Shown piece after piece: positions 1-11,580 of a DNA stretch of 64,000 nucleotides. Below the pieces are notes generated by a model that was given only the letters and a program-made list of their open reading frames with translations, was not told the DNA's origin and made no database searches. The position numbers and the translations under genes were made by a program. Each line of letters begins with the position of its first letter. Within the stretch, counting starts at the first letter, position 1. The DNA comes from Anaspis maculata (Eukaryota; Arthropoda; Insecta; Coleoptera; Scraptiidae): the NCBI GenBank assembly GCA_949128115.1, contig OX421963.1, forward strand, positions 35,819,979-35,883,978, written 5' to 3'.

Positions 1-285
1 GAAAATAGTAGTTACTAAGTTATAGCAAAAAAATATTTTTTTTCAAATTTTTTGACACTCTCTAACTTAAAAACTGGAGCCCGAAAAAAATTTTTTATGA
101 GAAAAATGTTCTTGCATTTGGCCAAAGAGTACAACCCCACAGTTAAAGCAATTGAAACGTGGACACCCTGTATACCGTCGGCCACTTTCGGTACAAGTGT
201 TCCGTATTATTTATACAGGGCACTAAATCAGGTACTGCAAAATGGAAGTTTTAAAAGCTCCTCCCATTTCACAAAATAGTATTTT

Positions 286-404
286 ATGTAACAAGTACGC
301 AAAATGAATCTTAAGCTGACGAATTCGCTTGCTTAGGGACGAGGCGGAAGCCGAGTCCTTAAGGGCGGATGAGTCCGCTAAAGCATTTTGCGTACGTGTT
401 GCAT
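286..404. repeat. Fold-back hairpin element, copy A
   Basis: Inverted arms begin with ATGTAACAAGTACGC and end with its near complement GCGTACGTGTTGCAT. The inner part folds into a second stem, GGACgaGGC with loop GGAA and GCCgaGTCC. The arms contain bulges. A structurally similar hairpin lies at 788-887. No coding potential is visible. It is probably a small non-autonomous fold-back element, but no target duplication was identified. Confidence 0.55.
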
Positions 405-787
405 ACAAAGTTTTTTGGTATTATATCTCCAAACCCTCTTCAACTTCTTCAAGCAGTACCTATTAGCTGTTGTAGTTCAAGCAGGAATTCACATGAATTT
501 TACTCATAATCACGCTGGCTGAATTGTTGTGTTATGGAAACCTATTTTATTATGGCTAGTTTTCAACAGTTTTCAAATCGAACAAAAAAAATGGATGACG
601 TTCCAATAGATATTTCGGGAAGAGCAAAGGACTTTGTCCTCGATTTTCTTCCAGCAAAGTCTTGCACGCAATATGAGCAAGAATATGATTTATTCATCGA
701 AAGGAAAAAGAAAAATAGTGTGAATATTGTGAATGAAAATGTTGAATTGCATATTCCAATAATAGTAGTTTACGATACGAGTTGGCT

Positions 788-887
788 GTTACATAAGTGG
801 TTTTCCGACACGAAGCCGAAATTTGCAGAACGAGGGCGCAGCCCGAGTTCTGTAAGAGGCTGAGTGTCAGAAAATATCTTGTGTAAC
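788..887. repeat. Fold-back hairpin element, copy B
   Basis: The arms run from GTTAC at 788 to GTAAC at 887, with paired blocks TTTTC/GAAAA and GACAC/GTGTC. An apical stem AGAACgaggGC pairs with GCccgaGTTCT. The layout is the same as copy A (286-404), with a conserved gagg/ccga apex but different paired bases, so the pairing seems better preserved than the primary sequence. Confidence 0.5.
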
Positions 888-1616
888 AAGCCACGAGTGT
901 TGTACAACATTTTACGTCTTTGTTTTATTGCAAATTGTGAAAATGTTGTAGTTTTTGAGGTTATTTTGACAAGTGTCAAGTTAAGTACATTAACTGTGAA
1001 ATCCATATACAACTTATATAAAAGTCTTTATATCTTATGTATTAACACGACAAATACGTAAACAAATAATTCAGTCCTCTAAAGTGTTGCCTAGTTACCT
1101 TTAAAGGACTAGTCCGCTAAAGACGTATTTTGCGGACACAAAACAATTCGCAAAATAACCATTTTGGAGAGCGTATACCAAAAAGAAATTTTTTTTTTAC
1201 AAGAAATGAACAGTAAAAAGTCGTTCTGGAGAACTTCTGTTTCTGTTTCTTCTGACTTAGGATCAACAGTCGCACAGGGAAGATCATTATCATAGATTAA
1301 AAAAAAAGCTAGGGCCTAAGATGAACCCCTGCCGAACGCCATTTATTTGTAGATTACTACAGTCAACTTAGTACAGGGCAGTTAGCTTTTGACCTGAACA
1401 TTGACAATAATTGGATGCCGTTGGGCCGTTGATCGTGCTCGAAGTTGCGGGTCAGTCCATTGAAATGGAAAAACCCTCGGCGTTACATTACAGCTGAAAT
1501 GCTGCGAGAACAATAAGAAACACCTGAAAATCGTGAGGTCCGTCGCTGCGGCCTCCATAATTAAGAGTGCTTCTTACATTATTAGTTATTATAGTTGCTA
1601 GCATAACAGGGTGTTT

Positions 1617-2091
1617 TGGTACGAAGTAAAACAAAGTGTTTGATTATTTGTTGAAAAACCGTCAAAGGTAGGGATTTCAAATTCAGTGTAGAGAAGTTTC
1701 TCAACAATGCAAATGTACATGCAAAGTTTTGAATAAATCTAATCGGTGGCAGCGAAATTAGAGGAGACTGGAAAAATGTTGAAACCTATTCATGACACGT
1801 CCGTGTTTGGTTCACTTTCACTTTAGATCGGTGCATCCTACGGAAAAAAATGCAAGAGGAATAAGAGTTTTGAATTTAACAAGCCTATCGAAAATATCAA
1901 ATTTGAAGCACTTACCTTCGACAGTTCTTGAACAAATAATCAATAACTTTGTTTCACTTTGCATATTTAGAAGGCTGTAATTCCCTCAGGGAGCATGCAC
2001 TTGATGAAAAAAATTTACTCCTACTTTTCGACTTATTTTTCCGAGAGAAATCACCTCTCGAAGTATTATGCAAGGTCACTGAAACACCCTG
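1617..2091. mobile_element. Diverged palindromic element with CAGGGTG ends
   Basis: The left end reads CAGGGTGTTTTGG and the right end reads GAAACACCCTG followed by TA. The arms still match over a stretch with GATTATTTGTT on one side and AACAAATAATC on the other. Small ORFs inside have no recognisable product. It is probably a non-autonomous Tc1/mariner-type element with substantially diverged arms. Confidence 0.45.
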
Positions 2092-3535
2092 TATATGTAA
2101 ATATATCAAAGTTCCAAATAAATCTTCAGGACGTTCTGTTAGGGTTCTGTAAGCTCTGCAGAAAAATCAGGTTATTGATGACTTTCCACGGCAAATACAT
2201 CATTTATAGGGTTATACCCCATTATGTATAATAGATGGAGCTATAATGAACAATTCACAAGAAAAAAATCACCTCTTTACGACTTGTCGTTCTGTACTCA
2301 TGTGCGTTCCAGCGGAATTCCAGGTACCTGCAGTTTTCCCGGTTTCCCAGGTTAATCCTACCGGGCTTATGACTTTTGGTATGTCGTTTAGAACATATCT
2401 ATTAATATGTACATATGCCAAGCGGCGCCCAGTAATTATCAATTTCCAGGTTCCAGTAAAATATTCCCTATCCGCCCTGTACTAACTACCTAGCTATCAA
2501 TTTTGATAGGTACAGCGTGTTTTAATGATGTGAATATGGCCTGTGAACAATAAAAATAAACGGCAGATGAAATGCTGTATTGATCGCTGATAAAAAACAA
2601 ATTAGGTCCAATTGTATGTAGGTATATAGATTTACAGCTGCATATACCATCAGTTTTTTGCCGTTTCGTTTGGTACATATACCTACTTAATATATTATGG
2701 AATTTCATGGAATGGAAAAAATTGACGAAGAGCGCACGTAGATTTCAATTTCCCCTCATTGCTTATTCATGTCAATGTTGCGTTCCGTCGCGTTGTGCAA
2801 AAATTATTACGAAAAAAGTGGAAAAAAGTTTTCATTTGAATGTACCTATATTGTCATATTATACCAGCCTAAAAGTCCTCTAGGCTAGAGTGGGGTTGAT
2901 GCCTTATAATAATAATAATAATACAAATAGTAACAATGATGATAATAGGTACTACCAGGTAATAGAATGGTAATACCTACGTAGGCAGCTAAAATCAATA
3001 AAATATCTATAAGACAGTACTAATAGTACTCACACTACTGAAACGACCCCAGCTATCGTCTTGTACCCCTGAATGGGTAGGCAACCCATTATACTGGAAT
3101 TTAATTCAACTTATTTGAATTAAATCACTTTTCCCGCTTTTGGAACCGCTTGGCCGATGATCATCTAGTATCAGGACGACATCCCGTTGTGCCTCTCTTC
3201 TTGTTGTTCGATTATAGAGTTCTCGAGATTGTTGAGACAGGTCTGACTACAAGTTTGAACGCAATAAGACACAATATAAAATTTTAACGTAACATCAATC
3301 TATTGACTTCTATGTACAATCCAAAATGTTTAAATACTGGCTCGCTCCTATACCTAGTCCTACCTTCACATCGCAGGCTAAATTATCTAAAAGATCTAAC
3401 CTATTCCCGAAGAGATAACTTTCCCCTAATTACCTCAGACGTCCCAGCACCCAACCCTCCGACGAACACCTGACTCTACACCTTGACCGACATTTAATTC
3501 TGACTGTTTTCGCGGTTCAAAGTTCTTTTTGTGAT
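2092..3535. other. No gene recognised
   Basis: AT-rich sequence with short ORFs that show no family signature. It holds an (AAT)n microsatellite at 2906-2923. Nothing here resembles a ferlin exon encoding the N-terminal half of C2A, which should lie upstream of 12513. Confidence 0.5.
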
Positions 3536-3643
3536 TAAATCAGATCCAACATTTATGTTAGTGTTAGAGGTTATGTTAGGGTTAGGCCCTAAATCAGATC
3601 CAACATTTATGTTAGTGTTAGAGGTTATGTTAGGGTTAGGCCC
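3536..3643. repeat. Tandem duplication, two 54-bp units
   Basis: A 54-bp unit beginning TAAATCAGATCC and ending GTTAGGCCC occurs at 3536-3589 and again, without visible change, at 3590-3643. Near-identity suggests a recent duplication. It includes the string GTTAGGGTTAGG, but this is not a telomeric array. Confidence 0.85.
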
Positions 3644-4869
3644 GGCTTCTAGACACTGAAAAGAGAAGAGTGACTTCGACCACGAGTGCTATCCAAGATT
3701 TGTGGGCCGGTGTGTGTATGGTAGCCCACCTAGTTGTGGCATTCTTTTCAAAGGCTGTTGCTTCTTTTTGGGCCATGGTCTCTTTTGCCCGTTTGGAAAG
3801 GATTGGATATGGCTACCTTTGTGGGGGCCTATTCCCTTTTTTCACCGTGAGTCGCCCCCAACGCTTAGAAAGATTCCCGCGGTCGCGCGTGTCTATAACC
3901 GGAAATGTTGAACCGAATTTCACCCTTCCAAAAACTTTCGAACCGATGGTGAGCGCGAAACAATTACTCTAGTCAAGATACAAATTTAATTTGGAGAACG
4001 TTTTGAGCACGCCCCGTATACGCGCTAGTTCGTTGTTGTTTAGCAGTTTGTGAGAGAAGGCCGCAGCCAGGAGAAACAAAACGCAAAGGATTGACTATAC
4101 AGGGTGTTCGTCGAAAAGCCGATGCGGAGAGGCGTCGAAATAATCTTTACCCTAACACGAAGTAATCGCCGTCTACACTATTCCTGATCGAGCCCTAATA
4201 ACAATTCATTTTTACAAAGTCCCTATTTGAACGATGGCGTCGTTGGGTACCGGATTAAATTCATCAGTTTCGAATAAGAACGTCTTCATTCCCGTAACAA
4301 GCTCTATATGGAAATATCCGGAACTGTCGTGGCACTAAAACAAAATCATTAGTTTCAAGGAGGGGGGGGGGGGTGTCCATCAATCCGATCAACAATTGCG
4401 ACTCTACGGCAGGGTCCGAACCCCGATCTCAACGCGATGCTATTTTATTTCAATTACTTGATTTTTCACGTAGTTCTCAAAATTTACATTTTCCGAATAA
4501 CTAGGAGCTTCAGAAACGCAGAGGAAGCTCACCCGCGAGTTTCCAGATCTAACCCACTAGGTCCGGGGCTCTGAGTACCGCAGTCACAAAGCCAAGTCCA
4601 GAGGGCCCAAGAGCGCGAATACCTTTCTATGAAGGTATCCAACAAAGGACGAGGCTTGAAAGTGGCTGTACCTGACGGCAGACAGTAGCGCAGACACCAG
4701 CACGTGCAGGCAGATTCAGAACGCACGCGTGAGCCTCATCATACAATTTCCCGACAAAGCCTAACCGTAAGCAACTATCCCAACTCACCAAGACTAACCT
4801 CCCGCTCGTCGAGGTCATCACTCCGCCACACGAGATACCGAAACGAGAGACCTCATTTCTATCGGGCCT
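3644..4869. other. No gene recognised; one isolated transposon end
   Basis: An open frame of 100 codons at 3670-3972 has no recognisable domain and no flanking splice signals that I trust. A single TA-flanked CAGGGTG end occurs near 4101, and a G homopolymer run near 4363. The GC content rises towards the minisatellite that follows. Confidence 0.4.
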
Positions 4870-4879
4870 GGTTCATTTA

Positions 4880-5440
4880 GGGGTTTTAACTCGACATCCT
4901 CGAGGTGGGCTAGAACTCACCGTGGAGGGAACGCGACTCAGCATCCTGGAGGGGGTTCGAAACTCTTCGTCAACGGGTCCCAACTCTACGACTTGGAAAA
5001 GGGTCGAAACTCAACACCGGAAGGGCCTTGGCACATCGACCTGGAGAAGGGCTGGAACTCGTCGTCGGAGGGCTCTGACTCGACACCTGGAGGCGGATCA
5101 AGACTCAACGTCCAAGGGCTCTGACTCGACATCCTAGAGACGGGTTGCAACTCAACGGGGGAAGCAACTCATCAGTCTCTCGGAGGGTCAAAACTCAACC
5201 TGGAGGGTTCTCGACTCAGCGTGCCCCCAAGGGGACCAAAACACGACTCCGAAGGGTTCCAACTCGGCTTTCTCAAGGGGGCCTTTGAGACACATCAGCC
5301 GGGGGAAATCGACTCGTCATTTTCCAAGTGGGCTGGGACTCATCATTGGGGCTTCGACGCTTCGGCCTCTAGGAGGGTCGCGACGCAACATGAACGGGTT
5401 CTAACTCAGCTTCCTCGAAGGGGACTAAAACTCTTCGCTA
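4880..5440. repeat. Degenerate minisatellite with alternating 26/21-bp units
   Basis: The sequence can be cut at a recurring CTC (nearly always CTCnnC) into units that alternate 26 and 21 bp, a dimer of about 47 bp, over at least five dimers from about 4890. The longer unit resembles CTCGACATCCTGGAGG plus GGGTTCGAAA; the shorter resembles CTCGTCGTCGGAGG plus GCTCTGA. Units differ by many substitutions. The ORFs that cross it (4922-5137, 5221-5595) owe their length to the repeat and its high GC content, so I do not call them genes. Confidence 0.7.
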
Positions 5441-6506
5441 ACAGGCCCGCAGAAGCACTCGGCAGCGGACGGCAGCCCAGGAGGATTGGTCCAGGTACCA
5501 CGGTCAATCTCCGGCGATATCCTCCATTCCCAGCAATTCGGAATATTTTATTGCATCCAAAACGACCGCGAACGGCGTATAGACAGCTCAGGTAATCCGA
5601 GAAGCCGCTGGAGAATGCGACTGGCGGTGCTAACACGTGTGAATCGGATGGTGGCGGGCAGCGGGCAGCGGGCGGTGGCACGGCGCGTCAACACAGTGGG
5701 AGTACGGCAGCAACTAGCTGAGTCAATGTGCGGGTGCTTTACTTCATATGCACCAATTCACCATTTCGTCGGACATTAAGCAGGAACGGTTGTTGAATGT
5801 CGATGATGGGCCAGTAAATTATGTTATAGAGCTTTGCGGGATTTACACGAATGAATTAAATAGCTAGCGACATCTTTTAATGATGCCTTGACTCTGAATA
5901 TTCACATTCTCATACCTCGATTTCACGGCTTTGAATTATTTTCCTCCGGAATATTTTCGGCCCGCCAAATGCGGGTGGCTTCACTACTCACAGTATACCT
6001 AATGATCGTCTTTATTGCACTGTTGAGCCTTTAAAAGAACAGTGTTACAACATCTAAGTTATAAAAAACTGTCATAGATTTATAAAAATTCATTAGAAAG
6101 AGTATGATACGTGTAAGATTTTGAATTTAGCAGGATTTTAGAAAATAAAAATAGAATTTTTGCAATACCTACCACCAAAACAACTAAATAAATCACTCGC
6201 TAGCCAGCAACATTGCAACGGTTTGTTATTATTTTGTTATTTTTTTTACATCTTTTGGCGCACGAGTAAGCTCACCTAGCAAGTCCAAAGTGTACGTTTC
6301 CGTTACACTTCTCGTAAAACTTCTCACTCCACCACTATAATGTATAAGTCTGTCTTACATGGTAACGCCGTCCTTTACTATCAGAAATACATTCGCTACA
6401 AGTTTTTACAGCAAAAGATATGACAAAATTAAGGAACACTGAGCTGTAGCCGAGCTTTCCACATCAATGCTGTCCAATGTCCATATCAAATGCACAGGAA
6501 ACTATA
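5441..6506. other. GC-rich stretch, then AT-rich intergenic sequence
   Basis: From 5441 to 5780 the sequence is GC-rich with CpG, including a GGGCAGC repeat near 5655. It could be a promoter or a first exon, but no motif or family match supports that. The remainder to 6506 is AT-rich without visible genes. Confidence 0.35.
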
Positions 6507-7116
6507 CAGGGTGTTTGCAAACTTGGGGTAGAAAACTGAACCTCAGTTAGGGAAATGCTCCAAAAGTGCCAGAAAGATGTAGAAAAAAATTTATAATCTA
6601 AATTTTTGGAAATATGGAAGGTCAGATGGTGGTCCTTCGACCCCTTCTTTTCTCGTTTTTTTTTTTGAAAGATTATGGGCAACTCTTTCCATCAGACCAA
6701 AGAGCAAATTTTTTGAACTTTTGAATTTGTTTTTCAATTTTATTCAGTGTACAGGGTGAGTCATAAATCCTGAAAATCTATTTCTCTTCGAAAATGCCCG
6801 TGAAAGGCTCTAGAGGTTATAAAACTGATGTAGAGCAACAACAACAGCACAAATTGTTCTCACATGAAATTTTCTGTATGCATTTTTGAAGGAAACTGGA
6901 TTTTCAGGATTGACAACTCACCCTGTATAGTAAATAAAATTACAAAACACAGTCAAAGGTTCAAAAACATTGCTTTTTGGTATGTTGAAGGACCACCCTC
7001 ACCATATTTTAAAAAATAAGAGCCCTGAATGTTTTTTAACATTCTTCTGATACTTTTGAAGCATTTCCTGACTGCGCTGCGGTTCAATTTTCTACGCCAA
7101 GCTTGCAAACACCCTG
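6507..7116. mobile_element. TA-flanked palindromic element, outer of a nested pair
   Basis: The left end CAGGGTGTTTGCAAACTTGG pairs with the right end CCAAGCTTGCAAACACCCTG, and both ends abut TA. Homology between the arms continues for well over 100 bp. A second palindrome (6752-6925) sits near its centre. The TA target suggests a Tc1/mariner-type non-autonomous element. ORFs at 6464-6682 and 6953-7138 are only open frames in the arms. Confidence 0.75.
6752..6925. mobile_element. TA-flanked palindromic element, inner of a nested pair
   Basis: The left end CAGGGTGAGTCATAAATCC pairs with GGATTGACAACTCACCCTG; both are followed by TA. The sequences immediately outside it (GAATTTG...TTTTATT and AATAAAATTACAAA) also match each other in inverted orientation, so it sits close to the symmetry axis of the outer element. 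Confidence 0.75.
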
Positions 7117-8846
7117 TATATAAATCTTTATCAAACAAATATGTAATCGTTCAAACAGTCATTATCGTTTTAGCACAATGAATTTAATTAGCAGCATGAA
7201 AAGTCAATTGAATCATAAAGTAACTTTCCCACCAGAGGCGCTATTCTGCAACACTTCCTCCACTTTTTCATTGTAAAGCCCAAGATGAAATTTGAATAAA
7301 GGGCTATAAATTTACATATTCTTCCAGTGTCGTCTTATTAACTGCGTAAGTAGCTACTAGTCAGTATACTTGAGAAAAACAGAGCTGCGGAGACTCTTCC
7401 ATTTCAACTTCAACGCTTATAAACTCATAGAAATACCTTAGAGTTTTTCGCAACATGGCATTTCGATTGAATTATCCTTACATCTTGTATTTCCTTTGAC
7501 ATTTGACATCCAGACGTTCAATCTTTTGTAAATCCGATAGGTGCAGGTTTATACCTGTAAAATATAAGATATTCATGCGATTTAATTTTCTGTTGATGAA
7601 AAACATCCCTGTTTCTGCATTATTATTTGTTATAGGGGCCTTATAATGGGATTTTATTCGTATATTTTCATTTTAAGAATGGGAAATGTCGCCGCCGCCC
7701 CTGGGAATGCGGCACGAGGTAAAAATTTTCGAAGAGAAAATAAGGTTTCCACCAGCAGATATCCCGGGCTTTGCACTGCTAATATGTAGGTATAGGCGGT
7801 CAGAGAAAATCAAAACATTTTCCACGAGTGTCGGTCCAAGCGCAATTCATAAATCATCATTTTATTGGTTTATGCAACTCCCTGGAGTTCCGGCATGGCA
7901 AACTTGTTGCCCGCTGAACGGCGGCCGGGTGTCAGAGATTGGGAAACTGCTCGACTCATTCCAGGGGTTCTCAAAACATCAAAGGAAAAGATGATCGCGC
8001 GTCAGAGACCCCCGGTGACGCATTTCGGAATAAATAAATAAATAATGAGCGTATGCCGAGACGCGAGACGCCTTTGGAATTGAAGTTGACGCTCGTAGCC
8101 AAGTTCCCAACTTGTGTTGTATAGTAGGTATAGCGAAAAGACTTTGCAAAATAATACAGAGAATATTGCATGGTACCTCTACTCTGTGTGTGTTTTGTGC
8201 CATTGAGGACTGTACTATGATCGATTTTACATAAAGTTGAAATTTCCGAACTCCCAAAGACCAACGGGCGCTATAAAATCAACAAATTAATATCTAGTAT
8301 CGCAGTAGCTGTAGGTAATATTTCGAAAATTAATTAGAGCGGATGTTTGTCGTGGTGCCACAAATTTAGGGCGGCGGGGCAGGCAAAGCTGTCCTCCGAC
8401 AGCATTGAATTCCTTGGGGAACGCGGACGTGTCCTGATTGCCGCGACTCAGTATTTACTGTTTAGTTTAAACGTGAGCTGGAGTACAGCAGAGAAAGTTA
8501 TTCAAAATTGAGTTGGAAATTGAATGTTAAGTTTTGCCTCGAGATAAAAGCAAGAATTAACTTCAGAAAATTAGACAATAACAATTTTATGAAAGTCATT
8601 TCGTGAGGCTGTGGACCGATCTGAAACAATTTCCTTTTTGGTGGTTTAGTGTAGAACGTGCTAGCGGATTTGTACAAAGACTTTGGAAATTATCTTCGTT
8701 AGTACGTCTTAAGTAGGTACGCATGCCTGCTTTCAAAGAAAACAACTGAGCCTCTACTCTATGTTTATGAGTAGCTTCCTAATTCATTAATTTCTAAGAG
8801 AAAACTAAACCTAACAGCAAGAATCAGCAGTTTTCTACTCTTTATA
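7117..8846. other. No gene recognised
   Basis: Mixed AT-rich sequence. An open frame of 102 codons at 7686-7994 and overlapping minus-strand frames at 7971-8264 lack recognisable domains or plausible splice context. I see no repeat with clear ends. Confidence 0.4.
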
Positions 8847-8971
8847 CCGTATGATCAAAAACTTTTCTACTTGCAGTATAGGCTGTGGCCTGGTCATTGG
8901 TAGGCAAACTAGGCTGATTTTGGCCAGGCCACAGCCTACCGCAAGTAGAAAAGTTTTTGATCATCATACGG
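8847..8971. mobile_element. MITE 'CCGTATGATC', copy 1
   Basis: A 125-bp fold-back with terminal arms CCGTATGATCAAAAACTTTT and the complement at the other end. The arms also include the paired stretch AGGCTGTGGCCTGG / CCAGGCCACAGCCT. It is flanked on both sides by TA, consistent with a Tc1/mariner-derived MITE. A second copy lies at 19711-19830; copy 1 carries a 3-base ATC duplication in its right arm. Confidence 0.9.
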
Positions 8972-9149
8972 TACCTTGTTTCCAACGGAGCAAGTATGGG
9001 TAGGTAGGTAGGTATAGGTATTATGCGAATTGAATAATCTCTAAAAAATGTGAAAAATTCCAAAGCTTTGCGTTTGTGGACTTTGTGGTACAATAAAAGT
9101 AATGACAGTAATTTGTATTTTACAAAAATATTGCACTAAATCTCTCTAA

Positions 9150-9242
9150 GGCCCAGTTGCTGACTTTGTGCTCAACTTTAAACTCGGGTTTAAAGTTAAC
9201 CAAACCAAGTTTAAAGTTGAACTTGAAGTGACCAACTGGCCC
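9150..9242. mobile_element. MITE with TAA target duplication
   Basis: A 93-bp palindrome starting GGCCCAGTTGCTGAC and ending GTGACCAACTGGCC(C), flanked on both sides by TAA. Internally, CAACTTTAAACT pairs with AGTTTAAAGTTG. A three-base TWA target is the known PIF/Harbinger signature, so I infer a Harbinger-type MITE. No transposase is present. Confidence 0.75.
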
Positions 9243-9543
9243 TAATACTAATACCTCTATAAACTTTCAAGACATTTAGCCAAATAAACCTTTCGTGAAG
9301 GGAACCTTCACCAACTTTGGAAGCTTGTAATTTCTGACCTGTATGACTTATTCTAAAAATTCTTCCACTGTTAGGTTACCTCATTATTTGACAGTAAACA
9401 TGCATATCAGTTCCCTACCTGACCACTTCTAGGGTTTTATACAGGATGATTCATCAAGTCATGTTTTATGGTCCAATTGTGTTCGTATTTTCAGTCATCA
9501 CGTGCTTAGGGCATCAAGAGTACATATTGTTACGAAGCTTGCT

Positions 9544-9598
9544 GGAGATCCCGACGTGCGAATAAGACACACATCTGCGCAATTGGTGGAGGAGCCAT
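9544..9598 (+). repeat. Dispersed fragment shared with 61334-61390
   Basis: About 55 bp sharing GGAG, CCGACG, AATAAGACA and AATTGGTGGAGGAGCCAT with a fragment at 61334-61390. The flanks differ. It is probably the remnant of a retrotransposon terminal or leader region, but the family is not recognisable. Confidence 0.5.
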
Positions 9599-9916
9599 GT
9601 ATTTAGAACTTGCCGAAATATTCGCGAAGCCAAATCGACATTTCTAGTCTCGCAAACAGGTGGGATATGCTGTAATTAAAAATGGAAACGTCGAAAATCT
9701 TCTAGGCCTTTCCAGAAAAAGCCGAAGTTTCAGGGAAATTCTGGAAATTACATGCAAAGGTGGTCATTTGACACATTACAAAACATGTCGTTATATGTAA
9801 CGACAAAAATTCGTTACATATAAATAATATGTAGTTTATCTGGGGGAGTAATTTCAGCTTCAACTCCCAAATCGATTTTACTTCCCCAAACCACCATCCA
9901 ACAATGAGAGGAAGTA

Positions 9917-10047
9917 CGGGGTGTTTATAAGAGACTGTGATCGCGGCAGGCTTGGGTCAGGCCGAAAAACGTAGTAACAGGCGCAATTGTAGTGATCGAG
10001 AGCGGATTCCAAAGGCGATGCGATCACAAACGTTTATAAACACCCGG
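9917..10047. mobile_element. TA-flanked MITE with CGGGGTGTTTATAA ends
   Basis: A 131-bp fold-back: CGGGGTGTTTATAA on the left and TTATAAACACCCGG on the right, each abutting TA, with a further paired GTGATCGC / GCGATCAC stem. The 61-codon frame crossing it is an accident of the palindrome. It is a non-autonomous Tc1/mariner-type element by target site. Confidence 0.75.
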
Positions 10048-10132
10048 TATTATTGTGAAAGCGCCAAAAAAAATCGAGATTTCGACAGACATATCCGTTT
10101 CGAGGTCCCCCATGACGATTAAGACCATTTCC

Positions 10133-10680
10133 AGAATGATCTACTCTGTTTGTATTATGCATTCAGCTTTTATTTGCAACAAAGCAGGCGAGCCTAGTTT
10201 GACAGAATCCACTCTGTAAAAGCGCTGTCAGTGTTTAGGTTATGAATCATTTTCTGGGGTTATCGCTTTACTTCAAAATCCACAACAGCGTTGCAAGTTC
10301 ATTTCTGATTGATTGAATGTCCGAATGACATAGACTATCAACCGCTTGTCATTCTTCAAGCGCAGTGGAAAAGTTCTTGTTAATTTTACAGACGGAACAA
10401 ACGAAGTTGTACATGGGGGGCTATACGAAGTGAGAAGAGAAATTCAAAATTTGGCTGTATTTAACAAGAAGGAAGCTGTGTCATGAAAAGCCGTATTTCT
10501 TTCAGTTGAGAGAGATCGATCTCGTAGGCCTGTATATGATTGTGGCTGGTCTATTAATTTTTATTAGGTGTAGGTACTTTTAGGAACAAGGTACTTGAAC
10601 TCAGAACATTTCAGACTCCGGAAATTTGTGGAGATAGGTATAGGTAGGGACTGTCAATCACTTGAGTTTACAACATGAAC
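10133..10680. repeat. Dispersed repeat, copy 1 (left part)
   Basis: This block is similar over most of its length to 39105-39678, including the stretch beginning ATTATGCATTCAGC and the later CAACCGCTTGTCATTC. Homology resumes at 11949-12034 (AACAAGCTTCTTA onward), so copy 1 was split by the 1268-bp element at 10681-11948. No protein is recognisable. In the other copy the first 37 bp reappear inverted at 40708-40745, suggesting a DNA element with terminal inverted repeats. Confidence 0.75.
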
Positions 10681-11050
10681 CCACTCAGCAAGAAAACATC
10701 TCTGTGACATCACTTAGATGTTCAAGTCACAACTGCGATGTTAACAAAAAAGTCTCTGCGATGTTAAGTGGACATCTCTGTTACTTCTTATGTCCGGGTA
10801 ATTAGAACATGAATGAGATATCTCAAAGATGTCCAAATGTGACATACTATCTACATCGCTATTCCACATCTCGTAGATATCACTTTTTGACGTACATGAT
10901 ACGTCGCATTTTGGATGTGTATTTTTAAATAAAAATTAATTTTTTACCACTTTTCAACATAGTTTTATGTCATAGGAGGTTCCGCACCTATTTTTACTAA
11001 TTTTTACAATCTATACAGCACGTTTTTTCCCTAAGAAAAGTTCTTCTTCT

Positions 11051-11142
11051 ATGGCGTCCTCCGCAGGATTCGAACCTGGATCCCCACAGGTGATGGTTAG
11101 AGGCACTGCTGTCGATTCGTCTAAGCTACCAACTTGTCTACT
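11051..11142 (-). pseudogene. tRNA-like sequence
   Basis: Read on the minus strand, this contains GGTTCGAATCC, a good match to the tRNA B box and T arm, preceded about 45 bases earlier by a weaker A-box-like TTGGTAGCTTAGACGAATCG. The T stem has one mismatch and I could not build a convincing acceptor stem, so this is a degraded tRNA or a tRNA-derived SINE head carried inside the surrounding transposon, not a functional tRNA. Confidence 0.35.
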
Positions 11143-11219
11143 ATAGTATATTTAAACAGCGCACTTGATGTTCAGGGATGTTTCTCGGAATATTTCATTA
11201 GGACTCCAAACGATACACC

Positions 11220-11580
11220 GAGCTCAAAAAGCCTCGCTGGGGCTCGAAACGTTACAGCAAGGCACAAGGGACTCCGTTGGGGCCCCGGACATTACAATAA
11301 GACATGAACGGGAGTCATCAAAGTATTCGAAAGCACAATAAAACAAAAAGGGGCCCATTTTGGGGTTCCGAATAACGCAAAAGCAAACACAAGGGTTCAC
11401 TAAAGGTGCGAAAGTCACGACAAAATGCAAGAAGGCCCAGTAGCCTTTCGAATAACACAAGGAGACACAAACGGGGCACACTAGTTCGGAAAGCCACAAG
11501 CACAACAAGACACAAAAGTTGTTCCAAACGACACTTGAAGACATAAGAGGGCCCCGCAAGGCCTCACACTAAACATGAAG
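11220..11580 (-). repeat. Degenerate ~40-bp satellite block (minus orientation)
   Basis: In reverse complement the sequence is a series of diverged units built on CCCCTTGTGTTTGCTTTTGC, TATTCGGA and GGGCCCC. The same style of unit fills 36880-37860 on the plus strand. Minus-strand ORFs at 11224-11559 are produced by the repeat and are not called as genes. Confidence 0.55.

Noticed and set aside
351..383. CTGATGAG-like string suggesting a hammerhead ribozyme
   Set aside because: The GAAA core and three-helix layout are absent; the string is part of a hairpin arm.
3575..3642. GTTAGGGTTAGG strings resembling the insect telomere repeat
   Set aside because: Only two short occurrences inside a 54-bp tandem duplication, with no array.
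3670..3972. 100-codon ORF with hydrophobic segments
   Set aside because: No family signature, alternative frame also open, no splice or poly(A) context.
5221..5779. Overlapping ORFs of 91-124 codons in a GC-rich stretch
   Set aside because: Explained by minisatellite and GC content; frames are open on both strands and no domain is visible.
7686..7994. 102-codon ORF
   Set aside because: No recognisable domain; composition like its surroundings.
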